This document shows positions 8,669 to 18,016 of a stretch of 64,000 nt of DNA, piece by piece. A model generated the notes under the pieces. The model saw only the letters and a list, made by a program, of their open reading frames with translations, was not told the DNA's origin and ran no database searches. Positions within the stretch are counted from its first letter, which is position 1; each line of letters starts with the position of its first letter. The DNA is from JAKANT01 sp035502095 (lineage in GTDB: Bacteria; Pseudomonadota; Gammaproteobacteria; Burkholderiales; Burkholderiaceae_F): contig DATJUX010000026.1 of assembly GCA_035502095.1 (NCBI GenBank), positions 310,001-374,000 on the forward strand, given 5' to 3'. Made by a program: the position numbers and the translations under genes.

Positions 8669-9961
8669 ATGAATCGATTGAAGTCTGTTGCCCTGGCGCT
8701 GATTGCGCTCGCGGGGCTGGCAGGTTGCGGCAACAAGGGTGACATGGCGCCTCCGCCGGCGTCCGGGTTGGCGGCGCAGCCCGGCGACGGCAATGTCGTG
8801 GTCACGTGGTCGGACGACCTGAGCGTCGACTACTGGCTGTTCGTATCGACCGACCCGCGCCTGACGACGGACAACTTCACGACGCTGACGGACATCCGGG
8901 TGATCCGCAACGTGCGCTCACCCTATGTGCTTTGCGGCTACGCGGACGGCCGCACCCTTTACCTGGCGATGAACGGCCGCACCGGCGGCGGCCCCGGCGG
9001 CCCAGGCACTCCCACCATCAACACGACATTGCGGGTGGCGGGCTCGGTTTGGACGCTCGGCACGGCACCACCGGTGACCTTCAGTGCATTGGGGTACGCG
9101 GCGACCACCGCGTGCAACGGCGCTTCCTTGCCGATGGGTACCTACGTGGCGGTCGGCCCGAACGCTGCAATCGCCAACAGTCCCGATGGCCTGACGTTCA
9201 CCGCGACTTTCGCGCCCCCCGGACTGGAGACCAATCTCAACGCTGTGGTGGCCAAGGTCACCAACCCAGGCGTCGTGACCATTCAGTTCGTTGCGGTCGG
9301 TGACGGTGGCGCCACGATCCTCAGCAGCGATGGGGCGACCTGGACAGAAGGTGCGCCATTCGATGCAGGCGCACCGAACCTGAACGGCGTTGCGCTCAGC
9401 ACGGCCACCTATGTCGCTGTGGGTGACGGCGGGTTCGCAGAGACATCGACCGATGGTGTGGCATGGACGGCGCGTGCTACGGGTGCGACCGAAGACCTGC
9501 ACGGGATAGGATGCAACGGAGGCATCTGCGTCGCGGCAGGCCAGGATGGTGTGATTACGCGCACGGTGGACGGCGGCGCGAGCTGGGAAGTGCAGCAGAC
9601 GAGCGGATTGCCAACTCTCAGATGCGTTGCCTTCGGCAACTTCAATAACAACCTCGGCGCCGCGGTTATCGCCATCAATACCTGGGTCGCCGTCGGTGAC
9701 GGCGGCACGGTGGTCTACAGCACCGACGGCGGCGCCACATGGACTGCGACAACGGTTCCCGGCGCGACCGACTTCGTCGCGCTTGCGTATCTCACCCAAT
9801 TCATGGCGCTCGATAGCGCGGGCAATTCGTTCACCAGCCAGGACGGCCAGACGTGGATCGGCCCGGTGCCGACCGGATTGGCGAGCCCGGGCGGCATGGT
9901 CAGCAATGGCGCCGGGTTTGTCGCGGTCGGCGCAGGTGGCGGCACGGTTTCGTCGTTTTGA
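8669..9961 (+). CDS. Lipoprotein with six YCF48/BNR-like beta-propeller repeats
   Basis: 430 residues. A lipobox LAGC gives the modified Cys20. Residues about 41-100 resemble a fibronectin type III-like strand set, followed by a Gly/Pro linker (105-115). From residue 137 on there are six imperfect repeats of about 40-50 residues built as VAVG, GG, SxDG, W; the SxDG parts start near 171, 220, 261, 300, 351 and 390. This is the pattern of YCF48/Asp-box propellers. Function is unknown; family members act as assembly or stability factors or bind polymers. It precedes ccmA by 24 bases but its content does not suggest a role in cytochrome maturation. Confidence 0.75.
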   Translation: MNRLKSVALALIALAGLAGCGNKGDMAPPPASGLAAQPGDGNVVVTWSDDLSVDYWLFVSTDPRLTTDNFTTLTDIRVIRNVRSPYVLCGYADGRTLYLAMNGRTGGGPGGPGTPTINTTLRVAGSVWTLGTAPPVTFSALGYAATTACNGASLPMGTYVAVGPNAAIANSPDGLTFTATFAPPGLETNLNAVVAKVTNPGVVTIQFVAVGDGGATILSSDGATWTEGAPFDAGAPNLNGVALSTATYVAVGDGGFAETSTDGVAWTARATGATEDLHGIGCNGGICVAAGQDGVITRTVDGGASWEVQQTSGLPTLRCVAFGNFNNNLGAAVIAINTWVAVGDGGTVVYSTDGGATWTATTVPGATDFVALAYLTQFMALDSAGNSFTSQDGQTWIGPVPTGLASPGGMVSNGAGFVAVGAGGGTVSSF

Positions 9962-9985
9962 TGCGCTTGCAGCCGCGCCCGCCGC

Positions 9986-10618
9986 ATGCTCGAAGCCATC
10001 GATCTCGAATGCCGGCGCGGCGACAGGTTGCTCTTCACCGGCCTCGCCCTGCGCGTCGCGGCGGGAGCCTGCCTGCACGTTGCCGGAGAAAACGGCACCG
10101 GCAAGACCAGCCTGCTGCGCATTCTCTGCGGACTGATGGCGCCGGGTGCGGGCACCGTGCGCTGGGAGGGCGAGGACATCCGTCGCCTGCGCGAGGCGTA
10201 TTGGGACCAGCTTGCGTACGTCGGCCATCTGAACGGCGTCAAGGACGACCTCACCGCCGCGGAGAACGTGCACATCGCCGCGGTCATCGCGGGCTGGGCT
10301 GCCGACGACGCCACGGTGCTTGCCGCGCTCGGCTCGTTCGGACTCGCGGGATTCGAGGACCGTCCCGCGCGCACCCTCTCGCAGGGGCAACGCCGGCGGG
10401 TGGCGCTCGCGCGCCTGCACTGTGCGCGCGCCGCGCGGTTGTGGATCCTCGATGAGCCGTTCACGGCGCTCGATGCACGCGGGGTCGCCGCGCTATCCGA
10501 ACTGATCGGCGCCCACCTGGCGCGTGCCGGAAGCGTCGTCTTCACGACCCACCAGGACGTCGCTCTCCCGGGTCCGGTGGACCGTCTCGAACTGGCTGCC
10601 GCGGCCCATGCCCGGTAA
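9986..10618 (+). CDS. ccmA: Haem exporter ATP-binding protein CcmA
   Basis: 210 residues, ABC ATPase. Walker A GENGTGKT at 34-41, signature LSQGQ at 131-135 and Walker B LWILDEP at 152-158 are all intact. With CcmB it forms the transporter module that works with CcmC, CcmD and CcmE to release holo-CcmE for cytochrome c maturation. It is the first gene of a complete ccmABCDEFGHI cluster running to 17161. The usual length is about 205 residues. Confidence 0.95.
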   Translation: MLEAIDLECRRGDRLLFTGLALRVAAGACLHVAGENGTGKTSLLRILCGLMAPGAGTVRWEGEDIRRLREAYWDQLAYVGHLNGVKDDLTAAENVHIAAVIAGWAADDATVLAALGSFGLAGFEDRPARTLSQGQRRRVALARLHCARAARLWILDEPFTALDARGVAALSELIGAHLARAGSVVFTTHQDVALPGPVDRLELAAAAHAR

Positions 10619-10660
10619 AGCGGCGCGGCGACCCGCAAGGGCGGCGCAAGCGAGGCACGC

Positions 10661-11329
10661 GTGATCGCGGCGGTCGGCCAGGTGATCCGCCGCGACCTGC
10701 TGCTCGCGGTGCGCCAGCGTGGCGACGTCGTCAATACGCTGTTGTTCTTCGTCGTCGTGGTGACGCTGGCCCCGCTCGGCGTCGGCCCCGAACTCGGCAC
10801 GCTGCGCACCATCGCGCCGGGCGTGGTCTGGGTGGCCGCGCTGCTTGCTTCGATACTCTCGCTGAACCGCCTGTTCGCGCAGGATTTTGCCGACGGCACG
10901 CTCGAACAGTTGCTGCTCACGCGCGAGCCGCTCGCCGCGATCGTGCTCGGCAAGGTCGGCGCGCACTGGCTCGTGACGGGCCTTCCGATCACGGCCATGG
11001 CGGTACCGCTCGGCGTGATGTTCGACCTGCCGGTGGACCAGACTGCGACGCTGGTCCTCGCGCTCCTTTGCGGCACGCCGGCATTGTCGATGCTCGGGGC
11101 GATCGGCGCGGCGCTGACCCTTGGCCTGCGGGGCGGCGGCGTGCTGGTGTCGCTGCTGGTGCTGCCGCTCAACGTTCCGATCCTGATCTTCGGCGCGGGA
11201 GCGGTCGAGGCGGTCGCCGGCAGCCTTTCCCCACAGCCGCACCTGCTTCTCCTGGCCGCGCTGTCGCTTGCCACTTCGGTACTCGCTCCGTGGGCGATCG
11301 CAGCGGCACTACGCATCTCTCTGGAATAA
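10661..11329 (+). CDS. ccmB: Haem exporter permease CcmB
   Basis: 222 residues, GTG start 42 bases after ccmA. Six hydrophobic segments are visible. The N-terminus (VIRRDLLLAVRQRGDVVNTLLFF) and the FAQDFADGTLEQLLLT segment are typical of CcmB. It is the membrane partner of CcmA in System I cytochrome c maturation. Length matches the family. Confidence 0.95.
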   Translation: MIAAVGQVIRRDLLLAVRQRGDVVNTLLFFVVVVTLAPLGVGPELGTLRTIAPGVVWVAALLASILSLNRLFAQDFADGTLEQLLLTREPLAAIVLGKVGAHWLVTGLPITAMAVPLGVMFDLPVDQTATLVLALLCGTPALSMLGAIGAALTLGLRGGGVLVSLLVLPLNVPILIFGAGAVEAVAGSLSPQPHLLLLAALSLATSVLAPWAIAAALRISLE

Positions 11330-11419
11330 TCCGAGTTTCCACGCTCTGTGCGTGGAGCGAGGCCGTATCACCTGAATGGCCTAGCGCAACGAGCAAGGCG
11401 CGTCGATTCGCGGTCCGTC

Positions 11420-12184
11420 ATGTCAACGAGTGCATCCGCCGACTCCGGCGTCCATTGGTTTCGGTTCTCCGCGCCGGCGGAGTTCTATTGCCTGGCCGGC
11501 AGGCTGGTGCCGTGGTTCGGCGCGGTGGCGGCCGTGCTCGCGGTGGTCGGCCTCTACATCGCCTTCTTCGTCGCGCCGACCGATGCCCAGCAGGGGGAGA
11601 GCTACCGGATCATCTTCATCCACGTGCCCGCCGCGTGGATGGCGATGTTCCTGTACGTCGTGATGGCGTTCTGGTCCGGGGTGGGGCTCGTCTTCAACAC
11701 GCGCCTTTCGGCGATGCTGGCGTGCGCGATCGCGCCCACCGGTGCGTTGATGGCCTTCATTGCACTGTGGACGGGTTCGTTGTGGGGCCGGCCGGCATGG
11801 GGCACGTACTGGGTGTGGGACGCGCGTCTTACGTCGACCTTGATTCTGTTGTTTCTCTATTGCGGCTTCATCGCGCTGCATTCGGCCATCGACGATGCGC
11901 GCCGCGCGGACAAGGCCGCCGCCGTGCTGGCGCTGGTCGGCGTGGTCAACGTGCCGATCATCTATTTTTCGGTGCAGTGGTGGAACACCCTGCACCAGGG
12001 CAGTTCGATCCGGCCTAGCGGCGTTTCGATGGCAGCGCCGATGGTGACCGGCATGCTGGTGATGGTGTTCGCGTTCTGGATGTACTCGATCGCGGCGATC
12101 CTGCATCGGGCGCGCAGCGTGGTGCTCGAGCGCGAGCGACGCAGCGCGTGGGCGCAGCAGGCGGCGGCGCACGAAGGCGCGTAG
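11420..12184 (+). CDS. ccmC: Haem transporter/handling protein CcmC
   Basis: 254 residues from the ATG at 11420 (MSTSASAD); an in-frame start at 11348 adds a basic tail unlike CcmC. Six membrane segments. The tryptophan-rich haem-handling motif WGTYWVWDARLTS, with flanking His residues expected to ligate haem, is present in the periplasmic loop. CcmC loads haem onto the covalent site of CcmE. It is followed after 12 bases by ccmD. Confidence 0.95.
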   Translation: MSTSASADSGVHWFRFSAPAEFYCLAGRLVPWFGAVAAVLAVVGLYIAFFVAPTDAQQGESYRIIFIHVPAAWMAMFLYVVMAFWSGVGLVFNTRLSAMLACAIAPTGALMAFIALWTGSLWGRPAWGTYWVWDARLTSTLILLFLYCGFIALHSAIDDARRADKAAAVLALVGVVNVPIIYFSVQWWNTLHQGSSIRPSGVSMAAPMVTGMLVMVFAFWMYSIAAILHRARSVVLERERRSAWAQQAAAHEGA

Positions 12185-12196
12185 GCGGGGTGGTGC

Positions 12197-12376
12197 ATGA
12201 ACTGGGGCAGCCTGGCGGATTTCCTCGAGATGGGTGGATATGGCCGCTACGTGTGGGGCGCGTATCTGGTCACGGTCGCACTGATCGCGGCGGAAATCGC
12301 CGCGGTGCGCGCGCGCCGGCGGCGCAGCGTGCGCGATGTCGCGCGCCAGGTGCGCAGCGTGGAGGGTGGGGAGTAG
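12197..12376 (+). CDS. ccmD: Small haem exporter subunit CcmD
   Basis: 59 residues, starting MNWGSLADFLEMGGYGRYVW. The pattern FLxMGGYGxYVW ahead of a single membrane segment (about residues 20-38), then a basic tail (RARRRRSVRD), is diagnostic of CcmD. It stabilises CcmC-CcmE and helps release holo-CcmE. Start at 12197 and stop at 12374-12376; ccmE begins four bases later. Confidence 0.92.
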   Translation: MNWGSLADFLEMGGYGRYVWGAYLVTVALIAAEIAAVRARRRRSVRDVARQVRSVEGGE

Positions 12377-12380
12377 CCGC

Positions 12381-12824
12381 ATGAAGCCGCGCCACAAACG
12401 CCTTGCGCTGATCGCGGCGAGCCTTGCCGTGCTGGGAATCGCCACGGCGTTGATCCTGTCGGCGTTCCGGCAGAACCTGGTCTTCTTCTTTTCGCCGTCG
12501 GACATCGCCGCGCACAAGGCGCCGGCCGAACGCACGTTTCGTATCGGCGGCCTGGTCGAAACCGGCAGCGTGAAACGCGACGGCGTGCAGGTTCACTTCG
12601 TGGTCACCGACACCGCAAACACGATCCCGGTCGTCTACACCGGCATCCTTCCCGACCTCTTCCGCGAGGGCAAGGGCGTCGTCGCGCAGGGCAAGCTCGG
12701 TGCGGACGGCGTGTTCCACGCTTCCGAGGTCCTCGCCAAGCACGACGAGAACTACATGCCGCCCGATGCCGCGCATGCCCTGGAACAGGCTGAAAAGGCG
12801 CGCAGGACGCTCAAGACGCAATGA
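12381..12824 (+). CDS. ccmE: Periplasmic haem chaperone CcmE
   Basis: 147 residues from the ATG at 12381 (MKPRHKRL). A single N-terminal anchor (about 8-28) is followed by an OB-fold. The haem-binding His121 and Tyr125 sit in the conserved LAKHDENYMP motif, where the histidine forms a covalent bond to a haem vinyl group. A flexible charged tail follows, as in the family. Confidence 0.95.
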   Translation: MKPRHKRLALIAASLAVLGIATALILSAFRQNLVFFFSPSDIAAHKAPAERTFRIGGLVETGSVKRDGVQVHFVVTDTANTIPVVYTGILPDLFREGKGVVAQGKLGADGVFHASEVLAKHDENYMPPDAAHALEQAEKARRTLKTQ

Positions 12825-12857
12825 CGATCCGAACCCGCTGCTGCAACGGAGGCTGCC

Positions 12858-14831
12858 GTGATTCCTGAAATCGGCCACTTCGCGCTGATCCTCGCGCTGC
12901 TGGTCGCGCTGGCCCAGGGCGTGCTGCCCCTGGTCGGCGCGCAGCGTGGCATCGGCGCCTGGATGGCGCTCGCCCGACCGGCCGCGATGGGGCAGGCATT
13001 CTTCGTCGCACTCGCGTTCGGTTGCCTGATCCATTCCTTCGTGACCAGCGACTTCTCCGTGCTCAACGTGGTGCAGAACTCGAATTCACTGCTGCCGCTG
13101 CGCTACAAGATCGCCGCTTCGTGGGGCTCGCACGAAGGGTCGATGCTGCTGTGGGTGTTCATGCTTTCGGTGTGGTCGATTTCGGTCGCGCTCACGAGCC
13201 GCAATCTCCCCGACGAGGTGGTGGCGCGCGTGCTTGGCGTGATGGGGCTGGTGAGCGTCGGCTTCATCCTGTTCATGCTGACGACCTCGGATCCGTTCGA
13301 CCGGATCTTTCCGCCGGAAGCGGAAGGGCGCGACCTCAACCCGCTGCTGCAGGACCCCGGCATGGTCGCGCATCCGCCGATGCTCTACATGGGCTACGTC
13401 GGTTTCTCGGTCGCGTTCTCGTTCGCGATCGCCGCCCTGCTCGGCGGGCGCCTCGACACCGCGTGGGCGCGCTGGTCGCGTCCGTGGACCACGGTCGCCT
13501 GGTGCTTCCTGACCATCGGCATCATGCTCGGTTCGGCCTGGGCGTACTACGAACTCGGCTGGGGCGGCTGGTGGTTCTGGGACCCGGTCGAGAACGCGTC
13601 GTTCATGCCGTGGCTGGTCGGGACCGCCTTGATCCACTCGCTTGCGGTCACCGAGAAACGCGGCACCTTCAAGGCGTGGACGGTGCTGCTCGCGATCTTC
13701 GCGTTCTCGTTGAGCCTGATGGGCACGTTCCTCGTGCGCTCCGGCGTGCTCACGTCGGTGCATGCGTTCGCGACCGATCCGCGGCGCGGCGGCTTCATCC
13801 TGCTCTTCCTGACGATCGTGATCGGCACGTCGCTCGCCCTCTTCGCATGGCGGGCGCCGCGGGTCGGCATCGGCGCGCGCTTCTCGGCCGTCTCGCGCGA
13901 GTCGATGCTGCTGGGAAACAACATCCTGCTCGCCGTCGCCGCGGCTTCTGTGCTGCTCGGCACGCTGTATCCGCTTTTCCTCGATGCGCTCGGACTCGGC
14001 AAGATCTCGGTCGGGCCGCCCTACTTCGACACGGTGTTCGTGCCGGTGATGTCGATGCTCGTATTCCTGATGGGCATCGGGCCGATCGCGCGCTGGAAGG
14101 ATGCCCCGGTGCCCGACCTCTGGACGCGCCTGCGCTGGTCGCTGCTCGTCTCGCTGGTCGTTGCGCTGGTCCTTCCCTTAGTCGGCGGGCACTGGTCCCC
14201 GCTTTCGGCGTTCGGATACTGGCTGGCGGCGTGGATCGTGGTCACCACACTCGAGATGCTGCGCCGCCAGATGCGGCATGCGGGTGGATCGTGGCTGGGC
14301 GGGCTGCGCCAGCAGCCGCGCGCGTGGTGGGGCATGGTCGTCGCGCACCTGGGCGTGGCGGTCTTCGTCATCGGCGTGACGAGCGTCAAGACGTTCGAGA
14401 TCGAACGCGACGTGAAGATGGCACCGGGCGATACCCTGGCCGTGCGCAACTACGTCTTCCGCTACGACGGCGTGTCGGAGGTGAAAGGTCCGAACTACAC
14501 CGCCGCGCGCGGCGTGGTCGAGGTGACGCAGGACGGCAGTCCGGTGACGACCTTGTACCCCGAGAAGCGCCTGTACATCGCCCAGCCCGGCAACCCGATG
14601 ACCGAGGCGGCCATCCACACCGGGTTCACCGGGGACTTCTACGTCTCGCTCGGCGAGGCGGTCGACGACAAAGGCAGCTGGACCCTGCGTGTCTACTACA
14701 AGCCGTTCGTGACCTGGATCTGGGGCGGATGCGTGCTGATGGCGATCGGCGGCTTGCTCGCGATCCTCGACCGCAGGTATCGGGCGCAGTCGCGACGCGA
14801 AGCGACGACGATCGTCACGCAGGCTGCATGA
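12858..14831 (+). CDS. ccmF: Cytochrome c haem lyase subunit CcmF
   Basis: 657 residues, GTG start with an upstream GGAGG-like sequence (ACGGAGGC). A polytopic membrane protein of usual length. The periplasmic WWD domain is evident around residues 234-250 (GGWWFWDPVENAS). CcmF with CcmH and CcmI ligates haem to the CxxCH motif of apocytochromes. A periplasmic C-terminal region (about 520-610) precedes the last membrane segment. It lies 33 bases after ccmE. Confidence 0.96.
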   Translation: MIPEIGHFALILALLVALAQGVLPLVGAQRGIGAWMALARPAAMGQAFFVALAFGCLIHSFVTSDFSVLNVVQNSNSLLPLRYKIAASWGSHEGSMLLWVFMLSVWSISVALTSRNLPDEVVARVLGVMGLVSVGFILFMLTTSDPFDRIFPPEAEGRDLNPLLQDPGMVAHPPMLYMGYVGFSVAFSFAIAALLGGRLDTAWARWSRPWTTVAWCFLTIGIMLGSAWAYYELGWGGWWFWDPVENASFMPWLVGTALIHSLAVTEKRGTFKAWTVLLAIFAFSLSLMGTFLVRSGVLTSVHAFATDPRRGGFILLFLTIVIGTSLALFAWRAPRVGIGARFSAVSRESMLLGNNILLAVAAASVLLGTLYPLFLDALGLGKISVGPPYFDTVFVPVMSMLVFLMGIGPIARWKDAPVPDLWTRLRWSLLVSLVVALVLPLVGGHWSPLSAFGYWLAAWIVVTTLEMLRRQMRHAGGSWLGGLRQQPRAWWGMVVAHLGVAVFVIGVTSVKTFEIERDVKMAPGDTLAVRNYVFRYDGVSEVKGPNYTAARGVVEVTQDGSPVTTLYPEKRLYIAQPGNPMTEAAIHTGFTGDFYVSLGEAVDDKGSWTLRVYYKPFVTWIWGGCVLMAIGGLLAILDRRYRAQSRREATTIVTQAA

Positions 14832-14868
14832 ACCTCGACGTGCCGCGGATTGCAACGATTTGCCGCCC

Positions 14869-15408
14869 ATGAAGCGCAGCCTGTTCTTCCTGATTCCGCT
14901 GCTCGCGTTCATCGTGCTGGCGGCGTTCCTGTTGCGCGGGCTCTGGCTCAATCCAAGCGAGGTGCCGTCGCCGCTGATCGGCAAGCCGGCCCCGCAGTTC
15001 GAGACCCCGAAACTTGCCGCCCCGGGCGAAAAATTCAGCAACCGGGACATGCTCGGCAAGGTGTGGATCCTCAACGTCTGGGCCTCATGGTGCGGACCTT
15101 GCCGCGAGGAGCATCCGATCTGGAACGACTTCTCACGCAAGAACCTGGTGCCGGTGGTCGGGCTCAATTACAAGGACCAGGACGAAACCGCCGTGCGCTG
15201 GCTGCGCGAGCAGGGCAATCCCTATGCCGTCTCGATCGCCGACCACGATGGACGCGTCGGCATCGACTACGGCGTCTACGGCGTGCCGGAGACGTTCGTC
15301 ATCGACCGGACCGGCGTCATCCGCTACAAGCACATTGGCCCGATGACGAAGACGGTGCTCGAGGAAAAAATCATTCCCGAGCTGATGAAACTGGGCGGCC
15401 GCTCATGA
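14869..15408 (+). CDS. ccmG: Thiol:disulfide interchange protein CcmG/DsbE
   Basis: 179 residues from the ATG at 14869; a TTG nine bases upstream is less likely. An N-terminal anchor (about 5-24) is followed by a thioredoxin fold with active site WCGPC (Cys75, Cys78) and the cis-proline region GVPET. It keeps apocytochrome CxxCH cysteines reduced for haem attachment. Its stop overlaps the start of ccmH (ATGA). Confidence 0.95.
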   Translation: MKRSLFFLIPLLAFIVLAAFLLRGLWLNPSEVPSPLIGKPAPQFETPKLAAPGEKFSNRDMLGKVWILNVWASWCGPCREEHPIWNDFSRKNLVPVVGLNYKDQDETAVRWLREQGNPYAVSIADHDGRVGIDYGVYGVPETFVIDRTGVIRYKHIGPMTKTVLEEKIIPELMKLGGRS

Positions 15409-15878
15409 GAAGAACCCTGGCTGCCCTGATGCTCGCGTTGCTCGCGGGCGTGACGCACGCGAACGACGCCACGCCGACGCTGACCGACCCTGTGACCGCG
15501 AAGCGCGAGGTCGAACTGGCCGCGCAGCTGCGCTGCCTGGTGTGCCAGAACCAGTCGATCGCGGAATCGCACGCCGACCTCGCCGCCGACCTGCGCAACC
15601 AGGTGCGCGAGCAGATCGCTGCTGGCAAGACCGACGCCGAGATCATCGACTACATGACCGCGCGCTACGGCGATTTCGTGCGCTACAAGCCGCCGTTCAA
15701 GGCGACCACGCTGCTGCTCTGGCTCGGGCCTGCACTGCTGCTGATGGCGGGCTTGCTGGTCGCGACGCGGATCGTGCGTGCCAGGCGCACCAGCGCGGTG
15801 CCCGCGCTATCGCCGCAGGATCACGCGCGCGTCGAGCAGCTGCTCGCGGGTACTGACAAGGACGCGCCCCGATCGTGA
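15405..15878 (+). CDS. ccmH: Cytochrome c maturation oxidoreductase CcmH (short, CcmL-type)
   Basis: 157 residues. A signal peptide (about 1-19) is followed by the LRCLVCQNQ motif with Cys44 and Cys47, a three-helix domain and one C-terminal membrane segment (about 101-122). This is the short form equivalent to the N-terminal half of E. coli CcmH; the TPR half is encoded separately by ccmI. It overlaps ccmG by 4 bases and ccmI by 4 bases, so all three are translationally coupled. Confidence 0.93.
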   Translation: MRRTLAALMLALLAGVTHANDATPTLTDPVTAKREVELAAQLRCLVCQNQSIAESHADLAADLRNQVREQIAAGKTDAEIIDYMTARYGDFVRYKPPFKATTLLLWLGPALLLMAGLLVATRIVRARRTSAVPALSPQDHARVEQLLAGTDKDAPRS

Positions 15879-17161
15879 TTGCATTCGTTCTCATCGCTGC
15901 GCTGCTGGTCGCCGTCGCACTGGCGTGGTTGCTGCCGCCGCTGATCCGGCGCGACCCGAACGCGCTCGCGCACGACCGCGTGCAGATGAACCTCGCGCTG
16001 CTGCGCGACCAGCTCGCGGACCTCGATGCCGAACACGCAGGCGGCACGCTCTCGACCGAGCAATACACGGAGAGCAAGGCGGAGCTCGAGCGGCGCGTGC
16101 TCGAAGAAACGGGCGCGGGCGCGCGTGCGTCGGCCGCGGCGCCGTTCGGCGGGCGCGCCACAGCCGCGGTCGTCGCGGCGACGGTGCCGATCACCGCGGT
16201 CGTGCTCTACGTCTGGCTCGGCGATCCGAGCGCGCTCGATCTGCAGTCGCGCCGTGCCGAACTCGGGCATAGCAAGCAGCCGACGCGGCAGGACATCGAC
16301 GCGATGCTCGTCCGGCTTGCGCAGCGCCTGGAAAGGGAGCCCGGCAACATGGAGGGTTGGGCCATGCTCGCGCGCAGCTACTACGTCCTGCAGCAGTATC
16401 CGGAGGCGGTGCGCGCGTACGAGCAGCTCGTGAAGCTCGCGCCGCAGGAACCGGCCGTGCTGGTCGACTACGCCGATGCGCTTGCGATGCGCGACGGTCG
16501 CAAGATTTCGGGCAAGCCGCTCGAACTGGTGCAACAGGCGCTCAAGCTCGATCCCGCGCAGCCCAAGGCGCTCGCCATGGCGGGTACGGAAGCGTTCGAC
16601 CGCGAGGATTTTCGCCTTGCCGTCGAATACTGGGAAAAACTGCGCGCAGTGCTTCCGCCCGACTCGGAGATGGGTCGCAACATCGTCGACAGCATTGCGG
16701 AGGCGCGCCAGCGCGGTGGACTGGGTCCCGGGCCGGAGTCGGTCGCGCAGGCGCTGCCCGTGGCTCCGCCAGGGGCGGCAACGAAGGCGGCATCGCCCGC
16801 TGCCGCCGCCTCGGGCGCGGCGAGCGTGCAGGGCACGGTGCGACTCGATCCGGCCGTTGCCGCACGAGTCGCGCCGACGGATGCGGTATTCGTGTTCGCG
16901 CGTGCAGTCGAGGGGCCGCGCATGCCGCTCGCCGTGTTCCGGCTGCAGGCACGCGACCTCCCGGCCAAGTTCACGCTCGACGATTCGCTCGCGATGGCAC
17001 CGAATTTCCGCCTGTCGAACTTCAAGAACGTGCTCGTCAACGCGCGCGTCTCGAAGTCGGGCAGTGCAACGCCTTCGGCGGGCGATCTCGAAGGAAAAGG
17101 CGTGTCAGTCGGTATCGGGGCGCGCGATGTGGTCCTGACGATCGATCGCGTCGTGCCCTGA
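15875..17161 (+). CDS. ccmI: Cytochrome c-type biogenesis protein CcmI (TPR)
   Basis: 428 residues, GTG start overlapping ccmH. Two membrane segments (about 1-18 and 90-112) bracket a cytoplasmic leucine-zipper-like loop. The periplasmic part has TPR repeats (about 150-280; MEGWAMLARSYYVLQQYPEAV and similar), an Ala/Gly/Pro-rich linker and a C-terminal beta domain (about 310-428; VFVFARAVEGPRMPLAVFRL) typical of betaproteobacterial CcmI. It binds the C-terminal helix of apocytochromes and presents them to CcmF-CcmH. Last gene of the ccm operon. Confidence 0.92.
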   Translation: MIAFVLIAALLVAVALAWLLPPLIRRDPNALAHDRVQMNLALLRDQLADLDAEHAGGTLSTEQYTESKAELERRVLEETGAGARASAAAPFGGRATAAVVAATVPITAVVLYVWLGDPSALDLQSRRAELGHSKQPTRQDIDAMLVRLAQRLEREPGNMEGWAMLARSYYVLQQYPEAVRAYEQLVKLAPQEPAVLVDYADALAMRDGRKISGKPLELVQQALKLDPAQPKALAMAGTEAFDREDFRLAVEYWEKLRAVLPPDSEMGRNIVDSIAEARQRGGLGPGPESVAQALPVAPPGAATKAASPAAAASGAASVQGTVRLDPAVAARVAPTDAVFVFARAVEGPRMPLAVFRLQARDLPAKFTLDDSLAMAPNFRLSNFKNVLVNARVSKSGSATPSAGDLEGKGVSVGIGARDVVLTIDRVVP

Positions 17162-17410
17162 GTCTTCCTCTGATCGCGTTTCGCCCGCACAGAAGAGCAC
17201 GGAGCGGGACGGCCTGAGATACGCTTTCTGAGCGTGCCGGCCATCCGATCGGACTGCCCCGCGCAGCGCCGGAAGCTTCTTAGCTGACAACCGCCTGCGC
17301 CGCTTTACACACGTTGCACTTTCTTACCGCTATTCGGCTGGCCTGTTACGTGCCGGTGCCGTTAGTGTGCTCACGGGGTGTTCCCGTTCCGAACCAGTGA
17401 GGAGTGCACG

Positions 17411-17989
17411 ATGAAGAAGATCCTTTTCACGCTGCTTGCCGCCGTCGCCGCGCCGGCGTTTGCGCAGGCCAGCGGCGCCGGGTTTACCCAGCGCGACATC
17501 AACCAGCAGGAACGCATCGAGCAGGGCTTGAAGTCGGGGTCGCTGTCGACGCGCGAGGCCGGCGGCCTCGAGCGCGAAGAGAGCCACGTCGACAAGATGG
17601 AGTCCAGCGCGTTGCGCGACGGCAAGGTGACGCCCGCGGAACAGGCGCGCATCAACGCCGCACAGGACAAGCTGAGCCGCGACATCGGGCGCGACAGGCA
17701 CAACGGGGTGACCGGCAATCCGAACTCGGTTTCGTCGCAGCGCATGCAGGCCGACGTCCAGCGCAACGTCAACCAGGAACAGCGCATCCAGCAGGGCATG
17801 GCATCCGGCCAGTTGACGAACCACGAAGCGGGCAAGCTGCAGTCCGGCCAGGCGCACGTCGATCACGCCGAAGCGCATGCCGCCAGGAACGGCCATGTCA
17901 GCGGCGCGGAGCAGGCGCACGTCCAGCACGCGGAGAACGTGCAAAGCAGGCACATCTATCGGCAGAAGCACGACGCGCAGACCAAGTAG
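17411..17989 (+). CDS. Periplasmic protein with exact internal duplication
   Basis: 192 residues from the ATG at 17411, preceded by a GAGGAG-type Shine-Dalgarno. A signal peptide is cleaved near AFAQA (18-20). Residues 30-92 and 120-182 are two copies of one 63-residue unit, in register at an offset of exactly 90 with no gaps: N31-R35-I36 matches N121-R125-I126, H59-V60-D61 matches H149-V150-D151, and S89-R90-I92 matches S179-R180-I182. Each unit is helical, very polar, and contains an EQRIxxGxxSGxLTxxEA-like stretch. I have seen similar hypothetical proteins in related bacteria but know no function. It stands alone behind a 249-base gap with no convincing promoter. Confidence 0.7.
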   Translation: MKKILFTLLAAVAAPAFAQASGAGFTQRDINQQERIEQGLKSGSLSTREAGGLEREESHVDKMESSALRDGKVTPAEQARINAAQDKLSRDIGRDRHNGVTGNPNSVSSQRMQADVQRNVNQEQRIQQGMASGQLTNHEAGKLQSGQAHVDHAEAHAARNGHVSGAEQAHVQHAENVQSRHIYRQKHDAQTK

Positions 17990-18016
17990 CGCGTCAGCGC
18001 GTCGCGCGGAGCCCTC

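Noticed and set aside
17162..17410. Promoter or small RNA before the internally duplicated protein
   Set aside because: A TTGCAC is present but no -10 at a proper distance and no convincing hairpin with U-tract.
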